Part shown: piece after piece, positions 53,136-61,805 of the stretch
Position numbering within the stretch: position 1 is the stretch's first letter
Layout: each line of letters starts with the position of its first letter
Source of the DNA: Acidimicrobiales bacterium
Lineage (GTDB): Bacteria; Actinomycetota; Acidimicrobiia; Acidimicrobiales; SHLQ01
Assembly (NCBI GenBank): GCA_020629375.1
Contig: JAHDDK010000002.1
Coordinates: forward strand, 1-64,000
Reading direction: 5' to 3'
Length of the DNA: 64,000 nt
Notes under the pieces: model-generated
Databases searched by the model: none
What the model saw: the letters and a program-made list of their open reading frames with translations, nothing else
Told to the model about the DNA's origin: nothing
Made by a program: the position numbers and the translations under genes

Positions 53136-54535
53136 CCGAAGCCGTCGGGTCCGCAGCGGGAGACGGCCTCGATGTCGTCGTGGTTGGCGGTGGCATCACT
53201 GGCCTCACCGCCGCTCTCGATCTCGCCGAGGCGGGCGCGACGGTCACCGTCGTCGATCGGCGCCCGCTCGGCGGCAAGATCGGCTTCGCCGAGATCGACG
53301 GACTCACCATCCCGACTGGACCGGACGCATTTCTCGCCCGACGACCCGAGGTTGCCGACCTCGCCGCCCGCTTGGGGCTCGGCGACGAACTCGTCGCTCC
53401 GGCGGCGTCATCGGCGAAGCTCTTTCGTGATGGCGTGTTGCATCCGATCCCGAAGGGCGTTCTCGGGATACCGAGCGACCTCGACGCGCTGGCGCTTTCG
53501 GGCCTGATCAGTCCTGCGGGCATCGAGCGTGCCCGACTCGACCTCGATCTTCCCGCCGATCGACCCCACACCGACGAATCGGTCGGGGCTCTTGTCCGGC
53601 GTCGACTCGGCGACGAGATCCTCGAATGGGTCGTCGACCCACTACTCGGCGGAATCAACGCCGGCGACAGCGACCGCCTGAGCGTGCGGGCAGGCGTCCC
53701 CCAAATCGACGCCATGGCTCAGCGGGACTCGAGCTTGTTGCGAGCATCGGCGACGATGACGTCAGCGGCGACGGGTGGGCCGGTCTTCCTGACTCCTGAT
53801 GGCGGCTTGCACCGGCTGCTCACCCGACTGGTCGAGTCGCTCGAACGACTCGGCGTCCGGTTCGTACACGACCACATCACCGGGCTTCGACAAACCGGAA
53901 CCGGGTGGAGCGTTGACGTCGGTGCGGGCGAAGGGCTCTACAGCGATCGGGTGGTACTGACGATCCCGACTCCAGCGGCGGCTTCCGTACTCGACACCAC
54001 GGTTGGCTGCACGGAGGTCGCCGACCGACTTCGCACGATCGACTATTCGTCGGTGGCGCTACTCCTCCTCGACGTATCGGCCATCGGAGTCGACGTCGAC
54101 GACCAGATGAGTGGCGTGTTGGTGCCCCGCGGCGCGGGACTGACGGTCACGGCCGTGTCGTTCGCCGATCACAAGTGGCCCTGGCTGGCATCGCCGGAAC
54201 GTCATCTGCTCCGTGTGTCGATCGGACGACGAGGACGTGACGAGTGGATGGCGCTCGACGACGACACTCTCCTCGACCTCGTCATCGACGACCTTTCCGC
54301 CGTCTTCGAAGCGGCAGTTCATGTCAATCGGTCGGTCGTCACTCGCTGGATGAGCGCACTTCCTCAGTACGACGTCGACCATCACGACACGGTTCGTGCG
54401 ATCGACGAGGGCCTTCGTGACCGTCCGGGGCTTGTGGTGACGGGCGCCTGGCGAGACGGGCTGGGGCTGCCTGCGTGTGTCGCAGCTGGCCAGCACGCGG
54501 CGCTGACCGCACTCACCCAGAACGACACTAGGTAG
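53132..54535 (+). CDS. hemY: Protoporphyrinogen/coproporphyrinogen oxidase
   Basis: A 467-residue FAD-dependent oxidase. The dinucleotide-binding motif is VVVVGGGITGLTAALDL (about residues 15-31), and VVDRRPLGGKIGF follows. The C terminus has PGLVVTGAWRDGLGLPAC, the typical second FAD contact. In actinobacteria HemY usually oxidises coproporphyrinogen III as CgoX. It is translationally coupled to hemE. The GTG start at 53132 is the only one that joins the operon and keeps the Rossmann strand. Confidence 0.92.
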   Translation: MTEAVGSAAGDGLDVVVVGGGITGLTAALDLAEAGATVTVVDRRPLGGKIGFAEIDGLTIPTGPDAFLARRPEVADLAARLGLGDELVAPAASSAKLFRDGVLHPIPKGVLGIPSDLDALALSGLISPAGIERARLDLDLPADRPHTDESVGALVRRRLGDEILEWVVDPLLGGINAGDSDRLSVRAGVPQIDAMAQRDSSLLRASATMTSAATGGPVFLTPDGGLHRLLTRLVESLERLGVRFVHDHITGLRQTGTGWSVDVGAGEGLYSDRVVLTIPTPAAASVLDTTVGCTEVADRLRTIDYSSVALLLLDVSAIGVDVDDQMSGVLVPRGAGLTVTAVSFADHKWPWLASPERHLLRVSIGRRGRDEWMALDDDTLLDLVIDDLSAVFEAAVHVNRSVVTRWMSALPQYDVDHHDTVRAIDEGLRDRPGLVVTGAWRDGLGLPACVAAGQHAALTALTQNDTR

Positions 54536-54681
54536 GCGGAGAACCACGTTCTGAACGCATGGCGTCAGAGATGAATTCTCTGGGTGTTCGAGGGCCGATG
54601 CGACTTCACGCTACGTGTCAGATACATTGCGAACGTGTGACGAGGTGGGTCGACCGACTCATCCGAGTGGAGACACGAACC

Positions 54682-56589
54682 GTGCGCAACCCGACGATTG
54701 CCTTCCGACTTGCGCTCGTTGTCGTTGTCGCGCTCCTGACCGTCGGCGGGATGTCTGCAGTCGCCCTCGGCGACCAGAACACCACGATCCTCGCTCGACT
54801 ACTCGGCGAGCCCGACCCCGACTCCCTTCTTGGCCGAATCGTCGGCGGTCCGAGCGTTCGACCGACCGCACCGACCGTCACCGAACCCCTCACGGCGACC
54901 ACCGACGCCAACGAGATCGACGCCGCCGGGTCCAACTCGCGATCTGCGACCAGCGATGCTCCCGCCGCAACGGCTTCGGACGACACGGGCCCAGCGAACA
55001 CCGACGATCTCTCGATCAGCGATGCGCTCGCTGCTGCGTCGAGCACGCCGACCTCGACCGCAGCGACACAAACGACGCGGGCAACGAGCACGACGGCCAC
55101 CATTTCGTCAACCGAGCCGTCCGATGCCTCGACGACATCTGCTGCACGCGTGGTTCGTTCGAGTTCGGACGTGGACGCCCCGTCTACCTCGACGACGATC
55201 GGGCGATCGGCTCCAGGACGCAACACCATCTCGACCACCACAGACAGTCCGGCGACGACAGCGAGCTCCACGACGGAGCCTCGGCGAACGACCGAGACGC
55301 CCCGACGCGTCGGTAGCGAGACCACCACCACGACAGTTCGTCAGACCACGACGCGCCCACCGTCGACTCATCCGCCGTCGACGTATGCGCCAACGACAAC
55401 GCGTGCGGCGACGACGACATCGCCGCCCACGAGTAGCTCGACCACGACGTCGACCACCAGCACGACGACCTCCAGTACGACCACCAGCACGACATCCACC
55501 ACATCATCGACCACCACCGCCGCACCCACTTCCACCACACCTCGTCGAGGATTCGATGGCGTCCGACTCTCGGACCACACGAACACCAACGCCAAGATCG
55601 ACCACAACGGCCAGGACGGCTCCTTCCGAACCGTGTGCCTGACGAGCCACTTCAACTTCGACGACCCGATCGTCTTCCCTGGCCAGAAGGACGCCACGCA
55701 TCTGCACATGTACTTCGGCAACACGAACGCCAATCACGCCTCGACAGCCAACTCGTTGATGAGTAGTGGCGACGGAACCTGCCAAGGTGGGCCGCTCAAT
55801 CGGTCGGCGTATTGGATCCCGGCTGTGTTCGATGGGAACGGCGACGTCCGTCCGGCCCAGTACTCACTCATCTATTACAAGCGGGCCGGCAACGAGTCGG
55901 TCACTCCGTATCCCAACGGTATGAAGATTGTCGTCGGCAACGCGATGGCGGCTGCTACCCAACCCAACCGGAACGGTTCGGGAGCGAACGGCATTGACTA
56001 CGAGTGGTATTGCGGTTCGCCGATCAGCGGCGGCGAGAGCCAGAACGGCCGGCTGATCCCGGACTGTGCGCCCGGCCAGTACCTCACGCTCAGCCTGGTC
56101 CTCCCCCGCTGCTCGGACGGCCGCCTCGATTCACCCGACCACAAAGGCCACATGGCGTACCCGGCGTACTACGGCGCCGCCTGCCCCGCGAGCCATCCGA
56201 TCCGACACCCGCAGATCACCTACAACATCCACTGGAACAACAACGATCAGCGCACCGGAACCTGGTATCTGTCGTCCGACAAGCACGGCGACCTCATCAG
56301 GCCGGGCGGAACCACAACCCACGCCGACTGGATCGGCGCCTGGCATCCGGAGGTGCTCGACATCATGACTCCGGGCTGTTTCAACGCGTCACACGACTGC
56401 AAGGGTGGAACAATCTCGCCGTCACTCCGCCTTGTCGATCCGAGACGAACACCGCACTCCCCCTCGAACATCTACGACCGAAACGCCGCACCCCAGATCA
56501 TTCGGGCGGAAACGTTCGGTGCGCTCCTTCATCAGCATCATTGCTGTTGTGGGACGGCGACCTGCGACTGTTCGACCTGCGACGGCTGA
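54682..56589 (+). CDS. DUF1996 surface protein with Ser/Thr stalk and Cys/His-rich tail
   Basis: About 635 residues. A membrane helix near 8-28 is followed by a very long Ser/Thr/Pro/Arg stalk (to about 285) and a DUF1996 domain with FRTVCLTSHFNFDDPIVFPG, HLHMYFGN and DCAPGQYLTLSL. Such domains are found in fungal and actinobacterial secreted proteins; their function is unknown. The C terminus is odd: HQHHCCCGTATCDCSTC, a compact cluster of Cys and His that may bind metal or anchor the chain. GTG 54682 has GTGGAG eight bases before it; an ATG at 54559 is possible. Confidence 0.78.
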   Translation: MRNPTIAFRLALVVVVALLTVGGMSAVALGDQNTTILARLLGEPDPDSLLGRIVGGPSVRPTAPTVTEPLTATTDANEIDAAGSNSRSATSDAPAATASDDTGPANTDDLSISDALAAASSTPTSTAATQTTRATSTTATISSTEPSDASTTSAARVVRSSSDVDAPSTSTTIGRSAPGRNTISTTTDSPATTASSTTEPRRTTETPRRVGSETTTTTVRQTTTRPPSTHPPSTYAPTTTRAATTTSPPTSSSTTTSTTSTTTSSTTTSTTSTTSSTTTAAPTSTTPRRGFDGVRLSDHTNTNAKIDHNGQDGSFRTVCLTSHFNFDDPIVFPGQKDATHLHMYFGNTNANHASTANSLMSSGDGTCQGGPLNRSAYWIPAVFDGNGDVRPAQYSLIYYKRAGNESVTPYPNGMKIVVGNAMAAATQPNRNGSGANGIDYEWYCGSPISGGESQNGRLIPDCAPGQYLTLSLVLPRCSDGRLDSPDHKGHMAYPAYYGAACPASHPIRHPQITYNIHWNNNDQRTGTWYLSSDKHGDLIRPGGTTTHADWIGAWHPEVLDIMTPGCFNASHDCKGGTISPSLRLVDPRRTPHSPSNIYDRNAAPQIIRAETFGALLHQHHCCCGTATCDCSTCDG

Positions 56590-56687
56590 CCAGAGAACGG
56601 CTTGGGTGATCCACCCGGGTGCGGTGCCCCTGTCGGTGGAGGCTCGTACACTGAGAACCTCGCATCGGCGGAGCGAGGTGACCCTCA

Positions 56688-57347
56688 ATGTCCACTGACA
56701 TTCCCACGACGACCGACCTCCCCGGCCGGGTCGAACGAACCCAGCCTCTCGCCGTGCCCGACGATGCGGCGGCCGACCTCGGTCCGGCCCTCGACTGGTT
56801 CGAGGCGAACCGAAGTTCCGGGCTCGAACGACCCGATCTGTTGCCCGATGGCGACACCCACCTGAGCGTCGAGCGGACCTTCGTGTTCGCTGATCTGTCG
56901 GGTTTCACGCAGTTCACCCGCGAGAACGGACCGCACGAAGCGGTCAAGCTGCTCGGAGAGTTCCGTCGCATGACTCGCAACGTCGCCGCCAAGCGTGGCG
57001 TCCGCGTGGCCAAGTGGCTGGGTGACGGCGTCATGATCGTCGGCGTCGACCCCACGGCCGCCGTCGCATTCGGCGCCCACCTGATTCACCACTTCTCGAA
57101 GACCGACCTCCAGGTGCGGGTCGGCCTGGCGAGCGGCATTGCGCTGCTGTTCGAAGGCGACGACTACATCGGCGAACCCGTCAATCTCGCTGCCAAGCTC
57201 TGCGCCGCCGCCCGACCCGATGAGATCCTCGCCGCATGCTCGACCGACATCCTTCCGGATTGGGTCGACCCCGAGGGTGACGTCTCCGTCGAGATCAAGG
57301 GCGTCGGCCTGATCGGCGATATCCACCGCCTGGTTCCGGTTCTGTAG
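56688..57347 (+). CDS. Class III adenylate cyclase
   Basis: A 219-residue cyclase homology domain without membrane helix. Metal-binding Asp69 (FADLSGFTQF) and Asp113 (WLGDGV) are present, Lys109 favours ATP, and Asn166 in EPVNLAAKL is kept; the transition-state Arg four residues on is Lys170, a conservative change that could lower activity. It would make cAMP as a dimer. The ATG follows GGAGCGAGGTG. It converges with the HesB-like gene (24-base gap). Confidence 0.88.
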   Translation: MSTDIPTTTDLPGRVERTQPLAVPDDAAADLGPALDWFEANRSSGLERPDLLPDGDTHLSVERTFVFADLSGFTQFTRENGPHEAVKLLGEFRRMTRNVAAKRGVRVAKWLGDGVMIVGVDPTAAVAFGAHLIHHFSKTDLQVRVGLASGIALLFEGDDYIGEPVNLAAKLCAAARPDEILAACSTDILPDWVDPEGDVSVEIKGVGLIGDIHRLVPVL

Positions 57348-57371
57348 GGCAGTGTCAGCCCGCAGGGGCGT

Positions 57372-57674
57372 TCAGTGTTGACAGCCGGGTCCGTGCTCGT
57401 GATGGATGTCGATGTCGAGCTTTTTGCGGACCTTGCCCCGGACATCGAGCTGAACCTTTGAGGCGTACCCAACGAGCTTGGGCGCGACGTGAATCTTCAG
57501 TCCATCCGTGCGGACGACTCGGTAAGGGGCGAGGTTTTTGCCTTTGAGATGCGTGTCGACCGACACGTCGAACTTCGTCCGACCTCAACCGATGGGCGGG
57601 ATGAAGTCGATCGCGGCGACACCGCCGCGTTTGGCGATGAGATCGACGGCTTCTTGGGTGACGAACAACTCCAT
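57372..57674 (-). CDS. HesB-like candidate selenoprotein with in-frame TGA (Sec30)
   Basis: A 100-residue reading frame that is open except for one TGA (57585-57587). Upstream: ATG 57674, ending DFIPPIG (29 residues). Downstream in the same frame: GRTKFDVSVDTHLKGK, then LKIHVAPK and a His-rich end HHEHGPGCQH. Together they match the Fe-S assembly (HesB/IscA) fold, and the TGA falls where the family has its conserved Cys (GGCSG becomes GUG). A hairpin at 57552-57567 with loop GGTC lies 23 bases after the TGA, as a bacterial SECIS needs. No selA/B/C/D gene is in the window. The other reading is a nonsense-mutated pseudogene. Confidence 0.72.
57552..57567 (-). promoter_or_regulatory. Candidate bacterial SECIS hairpin
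   Basis: On the minus strand CGTGTC-GGTC-GACACG forms a perfect 6-bp stem with apical loop GGTC. The loop starts 24 bases after the TGA (23 in between), inside the 16-37 range given for bacterial SECIS elements. GGUC is also the apical loop in the E. coli fdhF SECIS. Coding constraints alone would not require this stem. Confidence 0.7.
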
Positions 57675-57725
57675 GGTGGTATCAACCCTGCCACCGCCGC
57701 TGGACTTCCGCACGGCTTTCACCCC

Positions 57726-57731
57726 TAGTCT
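57726..57731 (+). promoter_or_regulatory. -10 box TAGTCT, leaderless promoter of lnt
   Basis: TAGTCT ends 6 bases before the GTG at 57738. The short space excludes a Shine-Dalgarno, so lnt mRNA is probably leaderless. Confidence 0.45.
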
Positions 57732-57737
57732 GACCCA

Positions 57738-59201
57738 GTGATTCGTCGGGTGGCGCTCGGAGCGCTCGCGGGATTCTTGATTGCGTTCTCGTTGCCGCCG
57801 TGGGGATGGTGGCCGCTCGGTCTGATCGGCTTCGCACTCTTCGCCCACGGTTGTATCGAAGAGCGCGCACGGGACCGGTTCGTCATGGGCTACGCGGCGG
57901 GCTTCGTGTGGCTGGCGATGGGTGAACTGTGGATGTTCGACCTGACCGCGCCGGGCTACATCCTCGTGTTCGTCGTGTTCGGTGCTGGCTACAGCGTGAT
58001 CGCCGCCGCGGCTGGCAGCGGCGACGGGCGGCTCGTCAAGCTTCCGGCGGGGTTCGTCTTGTACGAGTGGTTCCGGTGGACGTACCCCTTCGGTGGCGTG
58101 CCGCTGGCCACCGTGCCGATGACCCAGGTTGATTCGCCGCTCAACCATTCGCTGCCGGTTCTCGGTTCTCTCCTACTCACGGCGGTCACCGTCGCAACGG
58201 GTTGTGCGTTGCAGCTCCTTGCAACCAGACGGTTCGACATGGCGGCAATCGTGTTCGGCCCGGTTGCACTCTCGGTGTTGCTCGGCGTCGTCTTGCCGGC
58301 AGCCTCTCCGATCGAAGAGATCGATGTGGCGATCGTGCAGGGCGGCGGGCCGCAGCGGACTCGCGCCGACACCTGTGAGAACCAGCGGGTCTTCGATCGC
58401 CATGCGGAGGCAACAGCGTCGATCGACCGCCAAGTGGACCTCGTGATGTGGCCCGAGAACGTCGTCAACCCGATCGCCGACGGCAGTCCTCTGGGACGTT
58501 GTGACGATCTGCTGTTCATGAGCGAGGCCATTGAGGCGACGGCCGAAATCGCCCGAGAGCAAAACGCCGTGCTGATTCCGGGGTGGTTTCATTCGGCCGG
58601 AAGCGCCTCGCCAGGCAACACGGTCAACTACTCGACCGCGATCACGGCCGAAGGCGAGACGGTGAGCCGGTACGACAAGGTGCGGATCGTGCCATTCGGG
58701 GAGTTCGTTCCGCTGCGTGGACTGATCGAACGGTTCAACGACGAGATCCCCAACCGGGACGTCTTGCAAGGCACCGGGCCGGCGGTGCTCGAGTCGCCGG
58801 TGGCGACGTTGGGGATCTCGATCTCATGGGAGATCTTCTTCGATCGGCGGGGCCGTTCGGCCATCCTCGACGGCGGCGAGATCCTGGTGAACCCGACGAA
58901 CGGGTCGAGCTATTGGCTGACGATCTTGCAGTCTCAGCAAGTCGCGTCATCGCGTTTGCGGGCCATGGAGAATGATCGCTGGGTTCTCCAGGCCGCGCCC
59001 ACGGGCTTCAGCGCCATCGTGTCGCCGGACGGCCGCGTGCTCGAACGAACCGGGATCTCCGAGCAGCGGGTTCTCTACGGCACGATCGAACGCCGGGAGG
59101 GCCTCACCCTGGCCACCCGCCTCGGTCCAGGGCCGATGCTCGGCCTGGCGATCGCTATTTATGTGGTGTCCGTCGGCAGCGCCGCCCGGCGCCGCACGTG
59201 A
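57738..59201 (+). CDS. lnt: Apolipoprotein N-acyltransferase-like protein, Ser in place of catalytic Cys
   Basis: 487 residues. About six N-terminal membrane helices (to residue 195) are followed by a nitrilase domain, the layout of Lnt, which adds the third acyl chain to lipoproteins. Glu in MWPENVV and Lys in RYDKVRIVPFGEFVP of the Glu-Lys-Cys triad are kept. Where Lnt has C-Y-E, this protein has Ser363-Trp-Glu (SISWEIFF), so the thioester nucleophile is replaced by Ser. It may use Ser, act on another substrate or be inactive. GTG 57738 is leaderless. A REP-like palindrome follows the stop. Confidence 0.85.
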   Translation: MIRRVALGALAGFLIAFSLPPWGWWPLGLIGFALFAHGCIEERARDRFVMGYAAGFVWLAMGELWMFDLTAPGYILVFVVFGAGYSVIAAAAGSGDGRLVKLPAGFVLYEWFRWTYPFGGVPLATVPMTQVDSPLNHSLPVLGSLLLTAVTVATGCALQLLATRRFDMAAIVFGPVALSVLLGVVLPAASPIEEIDVAIVQGGGPQRTRADTCENQRVFDRHAEATASIDRQVDLVMWPENVVNPIADGSPLGRCDDLLFMSEAIEATAEIAREQNAVLIPGWFHSAGSASPGNTVNYSTAITAEGETVSRYDKVRIVPFGEFVPLRGLIERFNDEIPNRDVLQGTGPAVLESPVATLGISISWEIFFDRRGRSAILDGGEILVNPTNGSSYWLTILQSQQVASSRLRAMENDRWVLQAAPTGFSAIVSPDGRVLERTGISEQRVLYGTIERREGLTLATRLGPGPMLGLAIAIYVVSVGSAARRRT

Positions 59202-59205
59202 CTAC

Positions 59206-59238
59206 CGGTCACATTGGTGTCTGACCCCGAGGTGACCT
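59206..59238. repeat. Palindromic repeat (REP-like), copy 4
   Basis: Arms GGTCACATTGG (59207-59217) and CCGAGGTGACC (59227-59237) flank TGTCTGACC. It lies between the convergent lnt and dtd stops, where it could end both transcripts. It is very close to the copy at 48770 in lhr. Confidence 0.8.
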
Positions 59239-59242
59239 GAAG

Positions 59243-59680
59243 TCACATCTCGACAATGACTGTTGCCGGTCCGTCGTTGACGAGGCCGACCTGCATGTCG
59301 GTCCGAAACACACCCGTTTCGACGGTCGCGCCGAGCGCTCGGAGCGCATCGACCAGCAGGTCGAAGAGCGGCTCGGCATGCTCGGGCCGAGCCGCGTTGA
59401 TCCAGCTCGGCCGACGGCCCTTCCGGGTATCGCCGTACACGGTGAACTGGCTGACGAGCAGCAGCGATTGCGATGTGTCCGCCACCGAGAGATTCATGAC
59501 GCCCTCTGCATCGTCCATGATGCGGAGGTTCCAGAGCTTCTCGGCGAGCTTGGGAACGGTCGACGCATCGTCGTCGTGGGTGAACCCCACGAGACAGCAC
59601 AGACCAGCCCCGATTCGGCCGACTTCGGACCCCTCCGACGTCACCCACGCTTCGGCACAGCGCTGTACCACGACTCGCAT
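59243..59680 (-). CDS. dtd: D-aminoacyl-tRNA deacylase
   Basis: A 145-residue DTD enzyme that removes D-amino acids (and glycine) from mischarged tRNA. It starts MRVVVQRCAEAWV; the active site motifs are SQFTVYGD and VNDGPAT (the Gly-Pro loop, where many have GPVT). The length matches the family. ATG 59680 is preferred; the open frame upstream runs through the divergent glycosyltransferase. Confidence 0.94.
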   Translation of the reverse strand: MRVVVQRCAEAWVTSEGSEVGRIGAGLCCLVGFTHDDDASTVPKLAEKLWNLRIMDDAEGVMNLSVADTSQSLLLVSQFTVYGDTRKGRRPSWINAARPEHAEPLFDLLVDALRALGATVETGVFRTDMQVGLVNDGPATVIVEM

Positions 59681-59719
59681 CGGCCACATCCTCCGGGAAT
59701 AGCGGGCGTTATCGGACGG

Positions 59720-59725
59720 TAGTAT
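59720..59725 (+). promoter_or_regulatory. -10 box TAGTAT before the glycosyltransferase operon
   Basis: TAGTAT ends 9 bases before the ATG at 59735. An AGGG in the gap might also serve as a ribosome site. Confidence 0.4.
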
Positions 59726-59734
59726 CAGGGCGCC

Positions 59735-61021
59735 ATGTCTGCCGATTCCGCTCCCGTCATCGATCGACCGTTGCGAATCGCCTACCTCTCCTACCGCGGC
59801 AAGCCACACGTCGGCGGACAGGGCGTCTACACCCGGCATCTCACCAAGGCGCTGGCTGATCTCGGCCACCATGTCGAAGTGCTCGGCGGTCCGCCGTACC
59901 CAAACCTCGACGACCGGGTGCCCCTCACCAAACTGCCGAGCCTTCAGACATTCAACGATCACTTCCCGATGCGTAAACCCCGCGTGTTCGAGCTCCAGGA
60001 TCGTTGGGATTGGTTGGAGAACACGTCGTTCAACACCGGCAACTTTCCTGAGCCGATGGCGTTCTCGTGGCGGGCGTGGGACAACCTGCGCCACCGCACC
60101 GGCGAGTTCGATCTCGTGCACGACAACCAGACGCTCGGATGGGGCATTCTCGCCCTCCAGAGGCTCCTCCCGGTGCTGTCGACCATCCATCATCCGATCA
60201 CCGTCGATCGACGTCTCGAGATCGATCACGCCCGGACCTGGCGGGAAGAGTTCGGCAAACGCCGTTGGTACGCCTTCACCAAGATGCAGACCCAAGTCGC
60301 CAAGCGCATGGACCGGGTGATGACGGTCTCGGAGAACTCAAAGCAGGACATTCACACCGATCATCAGGTGCCGATCGACCGCATTCATGTCGTGCCGGTC
60401 GGGGTCGACCCCGAGCTGTTCCGCCCGATGGACGGCGTCGCAAAGGTCCCGGGCCGCATCATCACGACCGCCAGCGCCGACGTCGCCATGAAGGGCCTTG
60501 TTCATCTGCTTGAGGCTGCAGCCAAGGTTCGGGCCGAACGCCACGTCGAGCTCGTGATCATCGGCAAACCGAAGGAAGGCAGTAAGACCGCGGACACGCT
60601 CCGACGGCTCGGAGAGGCCGTCACGTTCGTTTCGGGGGTGCCAGATGAGCGCATCGTCGAGCTCTACTCCGAAGCCGAACTCGCCTGTGTGCCGTCCCTC
60701 TACGAAGGCTTCTCGCTTCCTGCGATCGAGGCAATGTCTTGTGCCACACCACTCATCGCGACCACCGGTGGAGCCCTCCCGGAGGTCTGCGGCACGCATG
60801 ACGAGACGTGCTTCTTCGTACCCCCCGGCGATTCGGACGCGCTCGCCGCAATGATCCTTCGCACCCTCGACGACCCCGCATTGCGCGCTCGGGTCGGCGC
60901 GACTGGCCGTCAGCGGGTCATCGATCATTGGAGCTGGAAACACACGGCTCTGAAGACCCTCGACCAGTACCACGCGCTCTTGTCCGAAACCCAGACCCGC
61001 TACGAAGCGACCGTGCGATGA
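59735..61021 (+). CDS. Glycosyltransferase family 4
   Basis: A 428-residue GT-B glycosyltransferase. The N-terminal loop is KPHVGGQGVYTRHL, the C-terminal nucleotide-sugar site has VPVGVDPELFRP and the E-x7-E motif EGFSLPAIEAM. No membrane helix is present. The next genes encode a methyltransferase and an alpha-barrel protein on the same strand, so together they probably build or modify a surface glycan or glycolipid. Confidence 0.92.
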   Translation: MSADSAPVIDRPLRIAYLSYRGKPHVGGQGVYTRHLTKALADLGHHVEVLGGPPYPNLDDRVPLTKLPSLQTFNDHFPMRKPRVFELQDRWDWLENTSFNTGNFPEPMAFSWRAWDNLRHRTGEFDLVHDNQTLGWGILALQRLLPVLSTIHHPITVDRRLEIDHARTWREEFGKRRWYAFTKMQTQVAKRMDRVMTVSENSKQDIHTDHQVPIDRIHVVPVGVDPELFRPMDGVAKVPGRIITTASADVAMKGLVHLLEAAAKVRAERHVELVIIGKPKEGSKTADTLRRLGEAVTFVSGVPDERIVELYSEAELACVPSLYEGFSLPAIEAMSCATPLIATTGGALPEVCGTHDETCFFVPPGDSDALAAMILRTLDDPALRARVGATGRQRVIDHWSWKHTALKTLDQYHALLSETQTRYEATVR

Positions 61022-61058
61022 CACCGGCCTGGACGCAAGCATCGGTTCGGAAAAGACC

Positions 61059-61805
61059 GTGCTGACTGTTGATTACGACCTCTTGCAGCTGCATGCGGGC
61101 GACCGGTTGCTCGACATCGGGTGCGGATTCGGGCGTCACAGTTACGAAGCGTTGCGACGTGGCGCGTCGGTCGTGTCGAGCGACTTCTCCATGCCCGAGT
61201 TGGTTGAGGTGCAGGCGATCGTGACGGCGATGCACGAAGGTGGCGAGTTGCCGGTCGGTGTGTCGGCGACGTCGTGCAACGCCGACGTGACTCGACTGCC
61301 GTTCCCGGACGGGAGCTTCGATCGGATCATTGCGTCGGAGATCCTCGAGCACATCGACGATGACGTGGCTGCGCTGTCGGAGCTGTTCCGGGTGCTTCGT
61401 CCGGGGGGCACGTTCGCGGCGACGGTTCCGGCTGCGCTCCCCGAGCGGATCTGCTGGAAGTTGTCCGATGAGTACTACGCCCCGAAGGCCGAAGGTGGCC
61501 ATGTCCGCATCTACGGCAAAGGCGAGTTGGCTGATCGCATGTCCGGCGCGGGTCTCGACGTGACGCACTCGCATCGGGCACATGCGCTCCATAGTCCGTA
61601 CTGGTGGCTTCGGTGTGCGGTCGGTGTGAATCGGCCCACCGAAGAGCACAAACTGACCGATCTCTACAACCGCTTCTTGACCTGGGACATCATGAAACAA
61701 CCAACAGCCACCAAGGTCGCTGACCAGGTCCTTAACCCCGTGCTCGGCAAGAGTCTCGTGGTGTACGCAACGAAGCCAGTCGTTGCGGAGAAGGCGGCCG
61801 CATGA
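61059..61805 (+). CDS. SAM-dependent methyltransferase
   Basis: A 248-residue class I methyltransferase. Motif I is LDIGCGFGRHS, motif II VVSSDFS and motif IV IASEILEHIDDD. The C-terminal region (HRAHALHSPYWWLRC) may bind the acceptor. GTG 61059 is 37 bases after the glycosyltransferase; the stop overlaps the next ATG (ATGA). The sugar or lipid acceptor is unknown. Confidence 0.9.
   Translation: MLTVDYDLLQLHAGDRLLDIGCGFGRHSYEALRRGASVVSSDFSMPELVEVQAIVTAMHEGGELPVGVSATSCNADVTRLPFPDGSFDRIIASEILEHIDDDVAALSELFRVLRPGGTFAATVPAALPERICWKLSDEYYAPKAEGGHVRIYGKGELADRMSGAGLDVTHSHRAHALHSPYWWLRCAVGVNRPTEEHKLTDLYNRFLTWDIMKQPTATKVADQVLNPVLGKSLVVYATKPVVAEKAAA

Noticed and set aside
57585..58148. A 187-codon minus-strand gene ending at the TGA of the HesB-like gene
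   Set aside because: Most of it lies opposite lnt. Only the last 29 codons look real, and they continue past the TGA in the same frame, so I treat them as part of the HesB-like gene.
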